Assembly: GCA_902768795.1 (NCBI GenBank)
Contig: CACXMS010000014.1
Coordinates: 1-50,724, forward strand
DNA length: 50,724 nt
Direction of reading: 5' to 3'
Source: an uncultured Eubacteriales bacterium
Lineage (GTDB): Bacteria > Bacillota > Clostridia > Christensenellales > CAG-138
Shown: positions 25,638-33,394 of the stretch, in pieces
How positions within the stretch are numbered: position 1 is the first letter of the stretch
Layout of the letters: each line of letters opens with the position of its first letter
Notes under the pieces: generated by a model
What the model was told of the DNA's origin: nothing
What the model saw: only the letters and a program-made list of their open reading frames with translations
Database searches by the model: none
Made by a program: the position numbers and the translations under genes

Positions 25638-26969
25638 ATGAAAGAGAAATCGGTTTACGTCTGCGGCGAGTGCGGCTATGAAACGCCGCGCTGGATGGGC
25701 AGATGCCCGCAATGCGGAAGCTGGAATACGCTTGTCGAGGAGGAGCGCGTCGCGCCGAAACGGAAGACCGTCGGGATCGGGCGCGCCGTGCCGCTGCAGT
25801 CGGTTTCGGCGGACGCCGGCGTACGCAGTTCCACGGGGATCGGCGAACTCGACCGCGTGCTCGGCGGCGGGCTCGTGGACGGCATGGTCGTGCTGCTCGG
25901 CGGCGATCCGGGGATCGGAAAATCGACGCTCCTGCTCGAAGCCGCAGACAAACTCGCCGCGTCGCGCACGGTGCTGTATGTTTCGGGCGAGGAAAGCCGC
26001 TCGCAGATCAAGCTGCGCGCGGATCGGCTCGGCGTGACGAGCGATTTGCTGTTATATTGCGAGACGAATGTCGAAAACGCGATCGAGCAGGCAAAAGACG
26101 TCAGGGCGTCCGTTCTGATCGTCGACTCCGTGCAGACAATGCAGTCCGAAACGGCCGAGAGCGCCGCGGGCAGCGTTTCGCAGGTGCGCGCCGTAACCGC
26201 CGTGCTGACCCGCTACGCCAAGGAAACCGGAACGGTCGTGCTGATCGTCGGACATGTCACCAAGGACGGCGCGATCGCCGGGCCGCGCGTGCTGGAGCAC
26301 ATCGTGGACACGGTGCTGTATTTCGAGGGGGAACGCCATGAAGGGCTGCGCCTTCTGCGCGCCGTGAAGAATCGCTTCGGCTCCACGAACGAGCTCGGCG
26401 TATTTGAAATGTGCGATAACGGAATGCGCGAGGTCTCCGATCCGTCGGCGCTGTTCGTTTCCGGCAAAAACGCCACGGGCTGCGCCGTCACCTGCGTGCT
26501 CGAAGGGTCGCGGCCGCTGCTGTGCGAGGTGCAGAGTCTGCTGTGTCCGAACGCGTTCGGCGCGCCGCGCCGGACGGCGATCGGGCTTGACAGCAACCGT
26601 GTGAACCTGCTTCTTGCGGTGCTGGAGCGCAAGGCGCGGCTGAAGATGTCCGACAAGGACGTTTACTGCGACGTCGCCGGGAGTCTTCGCGTGCTGGACC
26701 GCGGCGCGGATCTTGCGACCGCGATGTGTCTCGCCTCTTCCGTGCTTGAAAAGCCGCTGCCCGAAAAGACCGTGCTGATCGGCGAAGTCGGACTGACCGG
26801 CGAAGTGCGCCCCGTTTCCCAGCTCGAAACGCGCATCCGCGAAGCTGTGCGGCTCGGCTATTCGACGCTCCTTTTGCCGGCGCGCAGCAAATTCACACAG
26901 GGCGATTTTACCGCGATCCGCGTTTCGGATATTTCCGAAGCGATCCGCGCCCTGTTTCTGCCGGCATAG
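25638..26969 (+). CDS. radA: DNA repair protein RadA (Sms)
   Basis: RecA-related ATPase/helicase that extends recombination branches. The 443-residue protein has an N-terminal C4 zinc finger (Cys9, 12, 23, 26), Walker A GGDPGIGKSTLLLE and Walker B ASVLIVDSVQTM. The RadA-specific KNRFGSTNELGVFEM follows, then a C-terminal Lon-protease-like domain (DVAGSLRVLDRGADLATAMC ... GEVGLTGEVRPVSQLETR). Length is standard. It lies nine bases after the propeller-like gene and is probably co-transcribed with it. It converges on the MerR gene with no clear terminator between. Confidence 0.97.
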   Translation: MKEKSVYVCGECGYETPRWMGRCPQCGSWNTLVEEERVAPKRKTVGIGRAVPLQSVSADAGVRSSTGIGELDRVLGGGLVDGMVVLLGGDPGIGKSTLLLEAADKLAASRTVLYVSGEESRSQIKLRADRLGVTSDLLLYCETNVENAIEQAKDVRASVLIVDSVQTMQSETAESAAGSVSQVRAVTAVLTRYAKETGTVVLIVGHVTKDGAIAGPRVLEHIVDTVLYFEGERHEGLRLLRAVKNRFGSTNELGVFEMCDNGMREVSDPSALFVSGKNATGCAVTCVLEGSRPLLCEVQSLLCPNAFGAPRRTAIGLDSNRVNLLLAVLERKARLKMSDKDVYCDVAGSLRVLDRGADLATAMCLASSVLEKPLPEKTVLIGEVGLTGEVRPVSQLETRIREAVRLGYSTLLLPARSKFTQGDFTAIRVSDISEAIRALFLPA

Positions 26970-26993
26970 TCCTGACAGGCGCGGATTCTTCTT

Positions 26994-27719
26994 TCATTTT
27001 TCGCCGTCTCCCCAGACCTCCACGCAGAATCCTTTGTGGCCGCAGGCCGTACAGGTCAGCTTGCGGGTCGTTGGGGTATGATTTGCCCAAAAGGCCTCCT
27101 TCAAAGTCGGCTTGAACACCTCATGGCATTCCGGGCAGATGTATTTCACATGATTGAAGTAGTACCGGCTGACCGCGATTCCCCAGAAAACCGCCGCCGG
27201 CACCCAAAAGACAAACGGCCACCAGACGCCTTTGACGATCCACAAAATGATCGCAACCCATTGCAGCGCGGCAACGGGGAGTCCGGTCAGAACCATCATC
27301 CAGCGCATCTTTTTCAGCTTCTTCTTGCCTTCCATGATAACGGCTATGTCCCCGATGGATTCGAGGGAGAATGACGCCCGGTTTTTCAGTCCGTTTTTCA
27401 GTTCGCGCAGCTTTTCCAGCTTTTCCTGTTTATCGGAAATTTCCTTCAAAAGGATATCCTCCTGCTGCCCGATCAGCAGAGAGATCACCTTTTCGGGATG
27501 TTCTTCGTTCAGGATCTGTGAAACAGCGTCGATCGGAAGATCCAGTTCCCGAAGAAAGCAGATAATCTTCATACGCTTCAGATCGTCTTCCGAATAGAGC
27601 CGCCTTCCGCCTTCGGAAAGCTCGCTCGGAATCAGGATGCCTCTGGCATCATAATACTGAACGGTCCGGACCGTAACGCCGCAGAGTTTCGCAAGCTCTC
27701 CCGTCGTGTATTTGGACAT
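26994..27719 (-). CDS. MerR-family regulator with membrane helices and C-terminal zinc ribbon
   Basis: A 241-residue protein of three parts. Residues 1-70 are a MerR winged helix (TTGELAKLCGVTVRTVQYYD, then SEGGRRLYSEDDLKRM). Residues 70-120 form a coiled-coil dimerisation helix. Residues 139-185 hold two membrane helices rich in Trp, followed by Cys195/198 (CPEC) and Cys223/226 (CTAC), a zinc ribbon. Most MerR proteins are soluble, so this is a membrane-tethered regulator with an attached metal-binding module. The signal is unknown. Its own promoter has the 19-bp spacer typical of MerR-controlled promoters. AAAGGAGG precedes the ATG. Confidence 0.85.
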   Translation of the reverse strand: MSKYTTGELAKLCGVTVRTVQYYDARGILIPSELSEGGRRLYSEDDLKRMKIICFLRELDLPIDAVSQILNEEHPEKVISLLIGQQEDILLKEISDKQEKLEKLRELKNGLKNRASFSLESIGDIAVIMEGKKKLKKMRWMMVLTGLPVAALQWVAIILWIVKGVWWPFVFWVPAAVFWGIAVSRYYFNHVKYICPECHEVFKPTLKEAFWANHTPTTRKLTCTACGHKGFCVEVWGDGEK

Positions 27720-27743
27720 AGCGTTCGCCTCCTTTCACCGTGC

Positions 27744-27774
27744 ATCTTACCGCATGACGCTGCGTAACGAGCAA
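27744..27774 (-). promoter_or_regulatory. MerR-type promoter with 19-bp spacer (autoregulation)
   Basis: Minus-strand TTGCTC (27774-27769), 19-base spacer, TAAGAT (27749-27744), with a TTAC/GTAA dyad inside the spacer. A further inverted repeat TGCGTAA-N11-TTACGCA covers 27761-27785. This fits activation by DNA untwisting, known for MerR proteins. Confidence 0.55.
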
Positions 27775-27913
27775 TACCTTACGCAAGGTGTTTTTTATTT
27801 TTTTGCAAAAAGAGTTTTCTCAGGATGCTTCCGATGTTTGGTTCCTTCTGTTGCAGATCCGCAGCAGAGGCAGCCAACCGTCAAAAATCGGTCTGTCCCC
27901 GTATTCGACAGGC

Positions 27914-27947
27914 AACGGCTGCGAGAAAAGATTTTCTCACAGCCGTT
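27914..27947 (-). terminator. Long hairpin after the nucleotidyltransferase gene
   Basis: Sixteen-base arms (AACGGCTGTGAGAAAA and near-complement) pair fully, with one G-U, in the minus-strand RNA, 12 bases past the stop codon. There is no T run after it, so it may terminate weakly or protect the 3' end. Confidence 0.5.
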
Positions 27948-27958
27948 CGCTTCTCAAA

Positions 27959-28873
27959 TTATTTCCAGAGTTCGACGGGATAGACGCCGTCGTCCTGCAT
28001 TTTTTTGATCGCGGCCTGCAGGATCGGAAGATCCGGGCGATTGGTGACGCCGTGCCAGCGCGCGCTTGTCGTGAGCATCTCGATCGTGATCAACCCCTCG
28101 CGCATCATGTCGTCGAGGATCCGCGGCAGAAGATACTCGCACTTGAGCGGATTCTTCGGAAGATTCTCGTCGAGCCATGCGGGGAACCGCTTCTCAAATT
28201 CGTCGAGCACCATCGGCTGCAGTCCGAACAGGTTCATCGAAACCGGCGTATCGAACGCGAGCGGCTCCCAGGTTGCGCCGTCGTCCTCGGTGAACGCCGC
28301 GGCGTCGCCCTGCTTGACGATCTTCAGCCGCTCGGTCAGCGTCTTCAGTTTCCCGTCTTCCCCGACCTCGCACACACCGCGCGCGACGGAACCGTAATCC
28401 GACAGCGTGTTGCCGAGCTCGTAAGCGACCATTGCGTTATCGCCCGGATCGCGCTCCTGAGCCAGATACCCGTAGATCTTGCGGAACGCATCCGCGCCGT
28501 AGAAATCGTCGGCGTTCAGCACGGCAAACGGCGCGTCCAGCTCATCCTTGGCGCAAAGGATCGCATGCGCGGTGCCCCAGGGCTTGACGCGGCCCTCGGG
28601 GATGCCGTATCCCGCCGGCAGTTTATCGGGCGTCTGATACGCATACACGAGGTTCACAAACGGGCGGATGCGCCTGCCGATGCGCTCCTCGAAATCGGCT
28701 TCGATTTCGGGCTTGATGATGCAGACGATCTTTTCAAAGCCCGCACGCTTCGCGTCAAAAATTGAGTAGTCGATGATGACGTGTCCCTGGTCGTCGATCG
28801 GTTCGATCTGCTTCAGTCCGCCGAAGCGGCTTCCCATGCCCGCCGCCATGATCAGAAGAATCGGTTTTTTCAT
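27959..28873 (-). CDS. NTP-transferase (sugar-nucleotidyltransferase-like) protein
   Basis: A 304-residue protein with a nucleotidyltransferase Rossmann core: ILLIMAAGMGSRFGGLKQIEP (nucleotide-binding loop), KPWGTAHAILCAKDEL and FAVLNADDFYGADAF with the metal-binding Asp pair. Members normally join a sugar phosphate or choline phosphate to an NTP. A substrate is not evident, and no sugar-pathway gene is adjacent. It follows the DUF2156 gene by 18 bases on the same strand, with GGAGG ahead of the ATG, so the two probably share a transcript. Confidence 0.85.
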   Translation of the reverse strand: MKKPILLIMAAGMGSRFGGLKQIEPIDDQGHVIIDYSIFDAKRAGFEKIVCIIKPEIEADFEERIGRRIRPFVNLVYAYQTPDKLPAGYGIPEGRVKPWGTAHAILCAKDELDAPFAVLNADDFYGADAFRKIYGYLAQERDPGDNAMVAYELGNTLSDYGSVARGVCEVGEDGKLKTLTERLKIVKQGDAAAFTEDDGATWEPLAFDTPVSMNLFGLQPMVLDEFEKRFPAWLDENLPKNPLKCEYLLPRILDDMMREGLITIEMLTTSARWHGVTNRPDLPILQAAIKKMQDDGVYPVELWK

Positions 28874-28891
28874 GCTGATAATCCTCCAGAG

Positions 28892-29791
28892 TTATTCTAT
28901 TGTAACGAGATATTTCTCCAACAATTTCTTCGGTTTGTACTGCGTCTTCGAATAGCGAAGACCCGCATCGCCGCCGTCGTCCTCCCGGTTGACCGTTTGC
29001 ACAGCGGGAAAACAGGTTACGAACGCCTGCGCCATTGCCGGATATGCCCCGGCGATATCGAGCCGCGCCTTTTCGACATGGACGTATAGCGTATCGCCCT
29101 TGACCTCCCCGACCGACAGCGCAAGAACCGTTTCGTTTTCCGTCAGCACCGCGGCCGTCTGACCGAGCCGCTCGCGGCAAAGCAGCAGTTCACGCGCACC
29201 GCGCAGCTCATTTCGCTCGAGTGCGGAACTCTCCGGATGCTGCGCCGCATATTCCTCCAAAAACGACAGCGTCGCCTGCTCGAGCGCCGGCGTTTCGACC
29301 AGCCGGCATTTTGCGTCGGGGTGCTCGCGCCGAAAGCGGTTCACATGATTTTTCTGCGTATGCAGCGCCCTGCCCGCGTAGGTGCGAAACGCCTCGGCGT
29401 CGTACAGATAATCCGCCCAATCCCGGATGCTCTCGGCATGCGCGCGATCGCCGTACCGGGCGGTCAGCAGCGGAAGCGCTTCCCCCGGCACGACGCAAAA
29501 CCGCAGTTTAAGCCCGTTTTGCTTTGCGTCACATTCGATTCGCATAAAGGCGCGGTCCATATCCCCGCGGCCGATCGGCACGGTATAGCATGCGCCGCAG
29601 TCGCCGTAATTTGCACGGATGCAAAGGCATCCCTCCGTCTCGGCAAAATAAGAAACGTAGATATCGCGCCATTGATAAACGGCGCCGATCGTGTTGTCGC
29701 AGATTCCGTACGCATGCCGTGAAAAATACGGAGCAAGCGCAAGAATGTTGTGCTCCGTCAATCGTTCAAATGTGCAGTCTTCCGATCCCAT
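28892..29791 (-). CDS. DUF2156 (phosphatidylglycerol lysyltransferase C-terminal type) acyltransferase-like protein
   Basis: A 299-residue protein of the DUF2156 group, a double GNAT fold related to the aminoacyl-transferring domain of MprF. Family stretches include YFSRHAYGICDNTIGAVYQW, HTQKNHVNRFRREHPDA and NREDDGGDAGLRYSKTQYKP near the C-terminus. No membrane helices, so it lacks the flippase half of MprF. Substrate unknown. The ATG at 29791 has no Shine-Dalgarno site and lies seven bases after a TATAAT box, which predicts a leaderless message. A TTG at 29854 is a less likely alternative. Confidence 0.85.
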   Translation of the reverse strand: MGSEDCTFERLTEHNILALAPYFSRHAYGICDNTIGAVYQWRDIYVSYFAETEGCLCIRANYGDCGACYTVPIGRGDMDRAFMRIECDAKQNGLKLRFCVVPGEALPLLTARYGDRAHAESIRDWADYLYDAEAFRTYAGRALHTQKNHVNRFRREHPDAKCRLVETPALEQATLSFLEEYAAQHPESSALERNELRGARELLLCRERLGQTAAVLTENETVLALSVGEVKGDTLYVHVEKARLDIAGAYPAMAQAFVTCFPAVQTVNREDDGGDAGLRYSKTQYKPKKLLEKYLVTIE

Positions 29792-29798
29792 ATATAAA

Positions 29799-29807
29799 AT
29801 TATAACA
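29799..29807 (-). promoter_or_regulatory. Extended -10 promoter directly before the DUF2156 start codon
   Basis: Minus-strand TGTTATAAT (-10 at 29804-29799), only seven bases from the ATG. The -35 is weak (TTCCAA). Confidence 0.55.
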
Positions 29808-29939
29808 TACGCCGGCAAGTTTTGGAAGATGTCATTTTCTGTTTCGTCGAACAAAATCCTGCTCTTTCCCCGATCCCCGTCTTTATGGCGGCCGAAGCCG
29901 TGAAATATCGTATAAAATATATAAAATAAGGAAAAAGGG

Positions 29940-29968
29940 TTGACTTTCGGGAAACGACATGATACAGT
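29940..29968 (+). promoter_or_regulatory. Promoter of the aromatic amino acid transporter leader
   Basis: TTGACT (29940-29945), 17-base spacer, TACAGT (29963-29968). It places the transcript start near 29975, just ahead of the leader-peptide ribosome site AGAGG. Confidence 0.65.
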
Positions 29969-29996
29969 ACCATTACATCGTAAAAAGAGGAACGGT

Positions 29997-30053
29997 ATGA
30001 CGTCGAATCGGTTTGCATTTGCATACGGCTATTATTACTGCTTTAGAAAGTAA
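29997..30053 (+). CDS. Tyr/Phe-rich leader peptide
   Basis: A short frame with a ribosome site (AGAGGAA) encodes MTSNRFAFAYGYYYCFRK and stops at TAA 30051-30053. Seven of 18 residues are aromatic: four Tyr (codons at 30024-30026 and 30030-30038, in a YGYYY block) and three Phe. There is no Trp. Such composition, just upstream of a terminator and an amino acid transporter, is the hallmark of a control peptide at which the ribosome stalls when charged tRNA is short. Function inferred from position and composition. Confidence 0.72.
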   Translation: MTSNRFAFAYGYYYCFRK

Positions 30054-30127
30054 AAAAGCGGCTGTTTGTGTTATAAACCGGTACCGAGAAGGGCTACCCG
30101 CCGCACAAATGGCTGTGCGGCTTTTTT
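30054..30127 (+). promoter_or_regulatory. Attenuator: alternative antiterminator and terminator hairpins
   Basis: The terminator stem GCCGCACA (30100-30107) / TGTGCGGC (30114-30121) is followed by six T (30122-30127). An upstream strand at 30058-30070 (GCGGCTGTTTGTG), starting four bases after the leader stop codon, can instead pair without a break with 30104-30116 (13 pairs, four of them G-U). That would destroy the terminator. A ribosome at the leader stop would mask 30058-30070 and allow termination. One stalled at the Tyr codons would leave it free. Confidence 0.7.
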
Positions 30128-30161
30128 CATACCAAATTCAACAGAAAAAAGGAGAATCGTT

Positions 30162-31130
30162 ATGAAACTTTCCCATCGCATCCTGGTCGCCGCAATCGCG
30201 GCAATTCTCGCCGTCGCGTGTGTCGGCTGTTCCGGCGCCGCCCCCGAAGCGAAGAAGGATACTTACACCGTCGGCATCTGCCAGCTTGTGCAGCATGACG
30301 CGCTCGATGCAGCCACCAAGGGCTTCCGCGATGTTCTGACCGAAAAGCTCGGCGACAAGGTCACCTTCGTTGAGCAGAACGGATCCGGCGATCCTTCGAC
30401 GTGCGCTGTGATCTGCAATCAGTTTGTCGGCGACGAAGTCGACCTGATCCTCGCCAACGCGACGCCCGCTCTGCAGGCGGCGCAGGCGGCCACGAACACG
30501 ATCCCCGTTCTCGGCACTTCCGTGACCGATTACGGCGCGGCGCTCGGGCTTGACAACTTTGCCGGCACAAGCGGCACGAACATCTCCGGCACGTCCGACC
30601 GTGTTCCCGAGGAGGAGCAGGCGAAGATTCTCAAGGAGCTCTTCCCCGACGCCAAGAATCTCGGCATTCTCTTCTGCTCCGCTGAAGCGAATTCCCGCGT
30701 ACAGTCCGCCGCTTACGGCGCTGTTGCCGCCGAAATGGGCTACACCGTCACCGAGTACACGTTCGCGGATTCGAACGATCTCGCCGCCGTCACGCAGACC
30801 GCCTGCGACGAGTGCGACGTCATCTATGTTCCGACCGACAACACCGCCGCCGCCAACGCGGAGCTGATCAACAACATCGCGAATACGTCCAAGACGCCGA
30901 TCCTCGCGGGCGAAGAATCCATCTGCACGCATTGCGGCATTGCGACGCTCTCGATCTCGTACTACGAGCTCGGCCGCGTGACCGGCGAAATGGCGTATGA
31001 GATCCTCGTGAACGGCAAGAACCCCGGCGAAATGGAAATCCAGTACGCGCCCTTCGGACGCCTTTACAACGCCGCCAACTGTGAAGCCATCGGCATTACC
31101 GTTCCCGAGGGCTACAAACCGATCGGCTGA
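30162..31130 (+). CDS. ABC transporter substrate-binding lipoprotein (TrpX-like)
   Basis: A 322-residue exported lipoprotein of the ABC sub_bind family (periplasmic-binding fold). The signal peptide ends ACVGC, so Cys23 is the likely lipid anchor. The mature part has YTVGICQLVQHDALDAATKG, a first lobe with VDLILANATPALQAAQAAT, and the hinge/ligand region IPVLGTSVTDYGAAL. Such proteins, with the permease and ATPase downstream, are assigned to tryptophan/tyrosine uptake. The Tyr/Phe leader favours tyrosine or phenylalanine here. The ATG at 30162 follows AAAGGAG; the longer frame from 30066 lies in the attenuator. Confidence 0.9.
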   Translation: MKLSHRILVAAIAAILAVACVGCSGAAPEAKKDTYTVGICQLVQHDALDAATKGFRDVLTEKLGDKVTFVEQNGSGDPSTCAVICNQFVGDEVDLILANATPALQAAQAATNTIPVLGTSVTDYGAALGLDNFAGTSGTNISGTSDRVPEEEQAKILKELFPDAKNLGILFCSAEANSRVQSAAYGAVAAEMGYTVTEYTFADSNDLAAVTQTACDECDVIYVPTDNTAAANAELINNIANTSKTPILAGEESICTHCGIATLSISYYELGRVTGEMAYEILVNGKNPGEMEIQYAPFGRLYNAANCEAIGITVPEGYKPIG

Positions 31131-31165
31131 GTCCCCGCGAACCTCACGGAAGGAGAACGTTGTAT

Positions 31166-32113
31166 ATGGAAGCGTATTTCGCTTCGCTCAGTTTTCTGAA
31201 GCTTCTGAAAAATATGCCGGGCGGCGTCGCCCAGGGCCTGATCTGGGGCCTGATGGCGCTCGGCATTTACATCAGCTTTCGCCTGCTTGACGTCGCCGAC
31301 CTCACCGTGGACGGTTCGTTCACGACCGGCGGCGCCTGTGCGGCTATGCTGATTCTGGCCGGCTGGCCGGCCTGGGCTGCGCTTCTCGTTGCGCTTGTCG
31401 TCGGCTGCGCGGCAGGGCTTGTTACCGGTCTTTTGCATACGAAACTCGGCATTCCCGCAATCCTTTCCGGTATTCTGACGCAATATGCGCTGTACTCGAT
31501 CAACCTGCACATCATGGGCATGTCCGCCAACAAAGCGCTCAACCCCGATAAAAACCATCTTCTTCTCACTTCGCGGTACATCCCGCAGGCGATCCTGATC
31601 GGCGCCGCCATCGTATTCGTCGTAATCGCGCTGATGTACTGGTACTTCGGCACCGAACAGGGGTCCGCGCTTCGCGCAACCGGAAACAATCCCGCGCTTG
31701 CGCGCGCGCTCGGCATCAGCATCGACAACATGAAAGTGCTCGGTCTTGCGCTGTCAAACGGCATCGTGGCGCTCGCAGGAGGGCTGATGGCGCAGTATCA
31801 GGGCTTTGCGGACATCAACATGGGACGCGGCGCGATCGTCATCGGTCTGGCCGCCGTGATCATCGGCGAAGTCATCGGCAGAGCGCTGCTCGGCAAGCAT
31901 TTGAATTTCTTCGGCGCGCTGTCCTTTGTCGCCATCGGCGGCGTGCTCTATACCCTCGTCATGGTCATCGTGCTTTGGCTTAAGCTCGATTCGAACGATC
32001 TGAAGCTGTTCACGGCGATCATCGTGGCAATCTTCCTTGCCGTCCCGTATTTCCGCGACAAGGCCAAGACGTCGTTCCATAAGAGCGCGCGGCGGGAGGT
32101 GCCTCATGCTTGA
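31166..32113 (+). CDS. ABC transporter permease (TrpY-like)
   Basis: A 315-residue inner-membrane permease with about eight hydrophobic helices, of the BPD_transp_2 (branched-chain/sugar-like) type used with TrpX proteins. It reads GLMALGIYISFRLLDVADLT near the N-terminus, and LRATGNNPALARALGISIDN is the cytoplasmic loop that should meet the ATPase. Start placed at ATG 31166 after AAGGAG; a TTG two codons upstream is possible. Its end overlaps the ATPase start by eight bases, so the two are translationally coupled. It forms the channel for the amino acid delivered by the lipoprotein. Confidence 0.9.
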   Translation: MEAYFASLSFLKLLKNMPGGVAQGLIWGLMALGIYISFRLLDVADLTVDGSFTTGGACAAMLILAGWPAWAALLVALVVGCAAGLVTGLLHTKLGIPAILSGILTQYALYSINLHIMGMSANKALNPDKNHLLLTSRYIPQAILIGAAIVFVVIALMYWYFGTEQGSALRATGNNPALARALGISIDNMKVLGLALSNGIVALAGGLMAQYQGFADINMGRGAIVIGLAAVIIGEVIGRALLGKHLNFFGALSFVAIGGVLYTLVMVIVLWLKLDSNDLKLFTAIIVAIFLAVPYFRDKAKTSFHKSARREVPHA

Positions 32114-32906
32114 CATTCAGCATCTCTATAAGACGTTCAACCCCGGCACGATCAACGAGAAAAAAGCGCTCATCGATCTTTCGCTGCACCTCAATCCGTG
32201 CGACTTTGTCACCGTGATCGGCGGAAACGGCGCCGGAAAATCGACGCTTCTGAACGCAGTCGCGGGCGTCTGGCCCGTAGATCAGGGGCGCATTCTGCTC
32301 GACGGTAAAAATGTGACGCCGCTGCCCGAACACAAGCGCGCCGTCTACATCGGCCGGGTCTTTCAGGATCCGATCCTCGGCACCGCGCCGAACATGCAGA
32401 TTGAAGAAAACCTTGCGCTCGCGCTGCGGCGCGGACAGCATCGCGGACTCCGGTGGGGCGTTACGAAAAAAGAACGCGAAGAATACCGCGAACGGCTGAA
32501 GATTCTCGGCCTCGGGCTGGAAGACCGTATGACCGTAAAGGTCGGGCTGCTTTCCGGCGGACAACGGCAGGCGCTGACGCTTCTGATGGCTTCGCTCAAA
32601 AAGCCGAAGCTGCTGCTGCTCGACGAACACACCGCCGCGCTCGATCCGGTCACCGCCGCCAAGGTGCTGGAACTGTCCGATCGCATCATTGCCGAAAACG
32701 GGCTGACCGCGCTGATGATCACCCACAACATGACCGACGCAATCCGGCACGGAAACCGGCTGATCATGATGGACGAAGGCCGCATCATTCTCGACATTGA
32801 AGGCGAGGAAAAGCGAAAGCTGACCAAGCGCGATCTGATGGAGCGGTTTGCCGCCGTCGCGGGGTACACGCTCGAAAACGATCAGACGCTGCTGACAAAG
32901 GATTGA
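32106..32906 (+). CDS. ABC transporter ATP-binding protein (TrpZ-like)
   Basis: A 266-residue ATPase: Walker A IGGNGAGKSTLLNAV, Q-loop RVFQDPILGTAPNMQIEENL, signature LLSGGQRQALTLLMA, Walker B KLLLLDEHTAALDP and switch His in LMITHNMTDAIRHG. In the Walker B run the residue after the catalytic Glu is His, as often seen in this transporter family. Start at 32106 with GGGAGGTG. The frame open from 32037 lies inside the permease gene. It powers the importer and ends the operon at a bidirectional terminator. Confidence 0.94.
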   Translation: MLDIQHLYKTFNPGTINEKKALIDLSLHLNPCDFVTVIGGNGAGKSTLLNAVAGVWPVDQGRILLDGKNVTPLPEHKRAVYIGRVFQDPILGTAPNMQIEENLALALRRGQHRGLRWGVTKKEREEYRERLKILGLGLEDRMTVKVGLLSGGQRQALTLLMASLKKPKLLLLDEHTAALDPVTAAKVLELSDRIIAENGLTALMITHNMTDAIRHGNRLIMMDEGRIILDIEGEEKRKLTKRDLMERFAAVAGYTLENDQTLLTKD

Positions 32907-32922
32907 TCTGACTCCAAAAATG

Positions 32923-32958
32923 AAGCGCTCCGAACAGTTTTGTTCGGGGCGCTTTTTT
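32923..32958. terminator. Bidirectional terminator between the transporter and thioesterase genes
   Basis: Stem GCGCTCCGAAC / GTTCGGGGCGC (one G-U), with TTTTTT on the plus side and TTCATTTTT on the minus side. It serves two converging operons. Confidence 0.85.
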
Positions 32959-32959
32959 G

Positions 32960-33385
32960 TTAAACGGATTCCGTATCCCGGGAAAGCAGACGGTTCAGAT
33001 GCGCGTCGGTTTCGGGAAAGCTTTTCCGTACGGAAACGACGCGGCCGTCCTTCAAAAAGCAATGCTCGGAGGTCGCCGCAGCGGCAACCGCTCCCGTCGT
33101 GCGGTTTGTGAAGGTATACTGAAACGAGAGCCGGACGCCCGAGTACGCCGAAAGGCGCACCGCGATCTCCACTTCGTCGGAGAATCGGACCGGGCTTTTG
33201 TACGAAACGGAAACGGCGACCACGGGCGAAACGAGCCCGTTCTCCTCCATCGCGCGATACGGCATTCCTACGTTTTCCAGGAAGGCGATTCGTGCCTCCT
33301 CCATCCACTTCACGTAGTTTGAATGATGGATAATTCCCATCTGATCCGTTTCGTGATACTGTGCGATCCTGCGGTAAACAAACAT
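32960..33385 (-). CDS. Acyl-CoA thioesterase, 4HBT (YbgC/FadM) family
   Basis: A 141-residue hot-dog fold protein. The N-terminal VYRRIAQYHETDQMGIIHHS NYVKWMEEAR is the 4-hydroxybenzoyl-CoA thioesterase signature, with the active-site Asp in ETDQMG and the following His pair. It should hydrolyse short or medium acyl-CoA. The true substrate is not evident. It begins nine bases after the fhs stop with GAGGGAAG as ribosome site, so it is co-transcribed with fhs, although no metabolic link is obvious. Confidence 0.9.
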   Translation of the reverse strand: MFVYRRIAQYHETDQMGIIHHSNYVKWMEEARIAFLENVGMPYRAMEENGLVSPVVAVSVSYKSPVRFSDEVEIAVRLSAYSGVRLSFQYTFTNRTTGAVAAAATSEHCFLKDGRVVSVRKSFPETDAHLNRLLSRDTESV

Positions 33386-33394
33386 GCGCTTCCC

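Noticed and set aside
22725..25712. 995-codon minus-strand open frame across YhhN, rmuC and the propeller gene
   Set aside because: Antisense shadow of three real genes in a GC-rich genome, with no domain signature.
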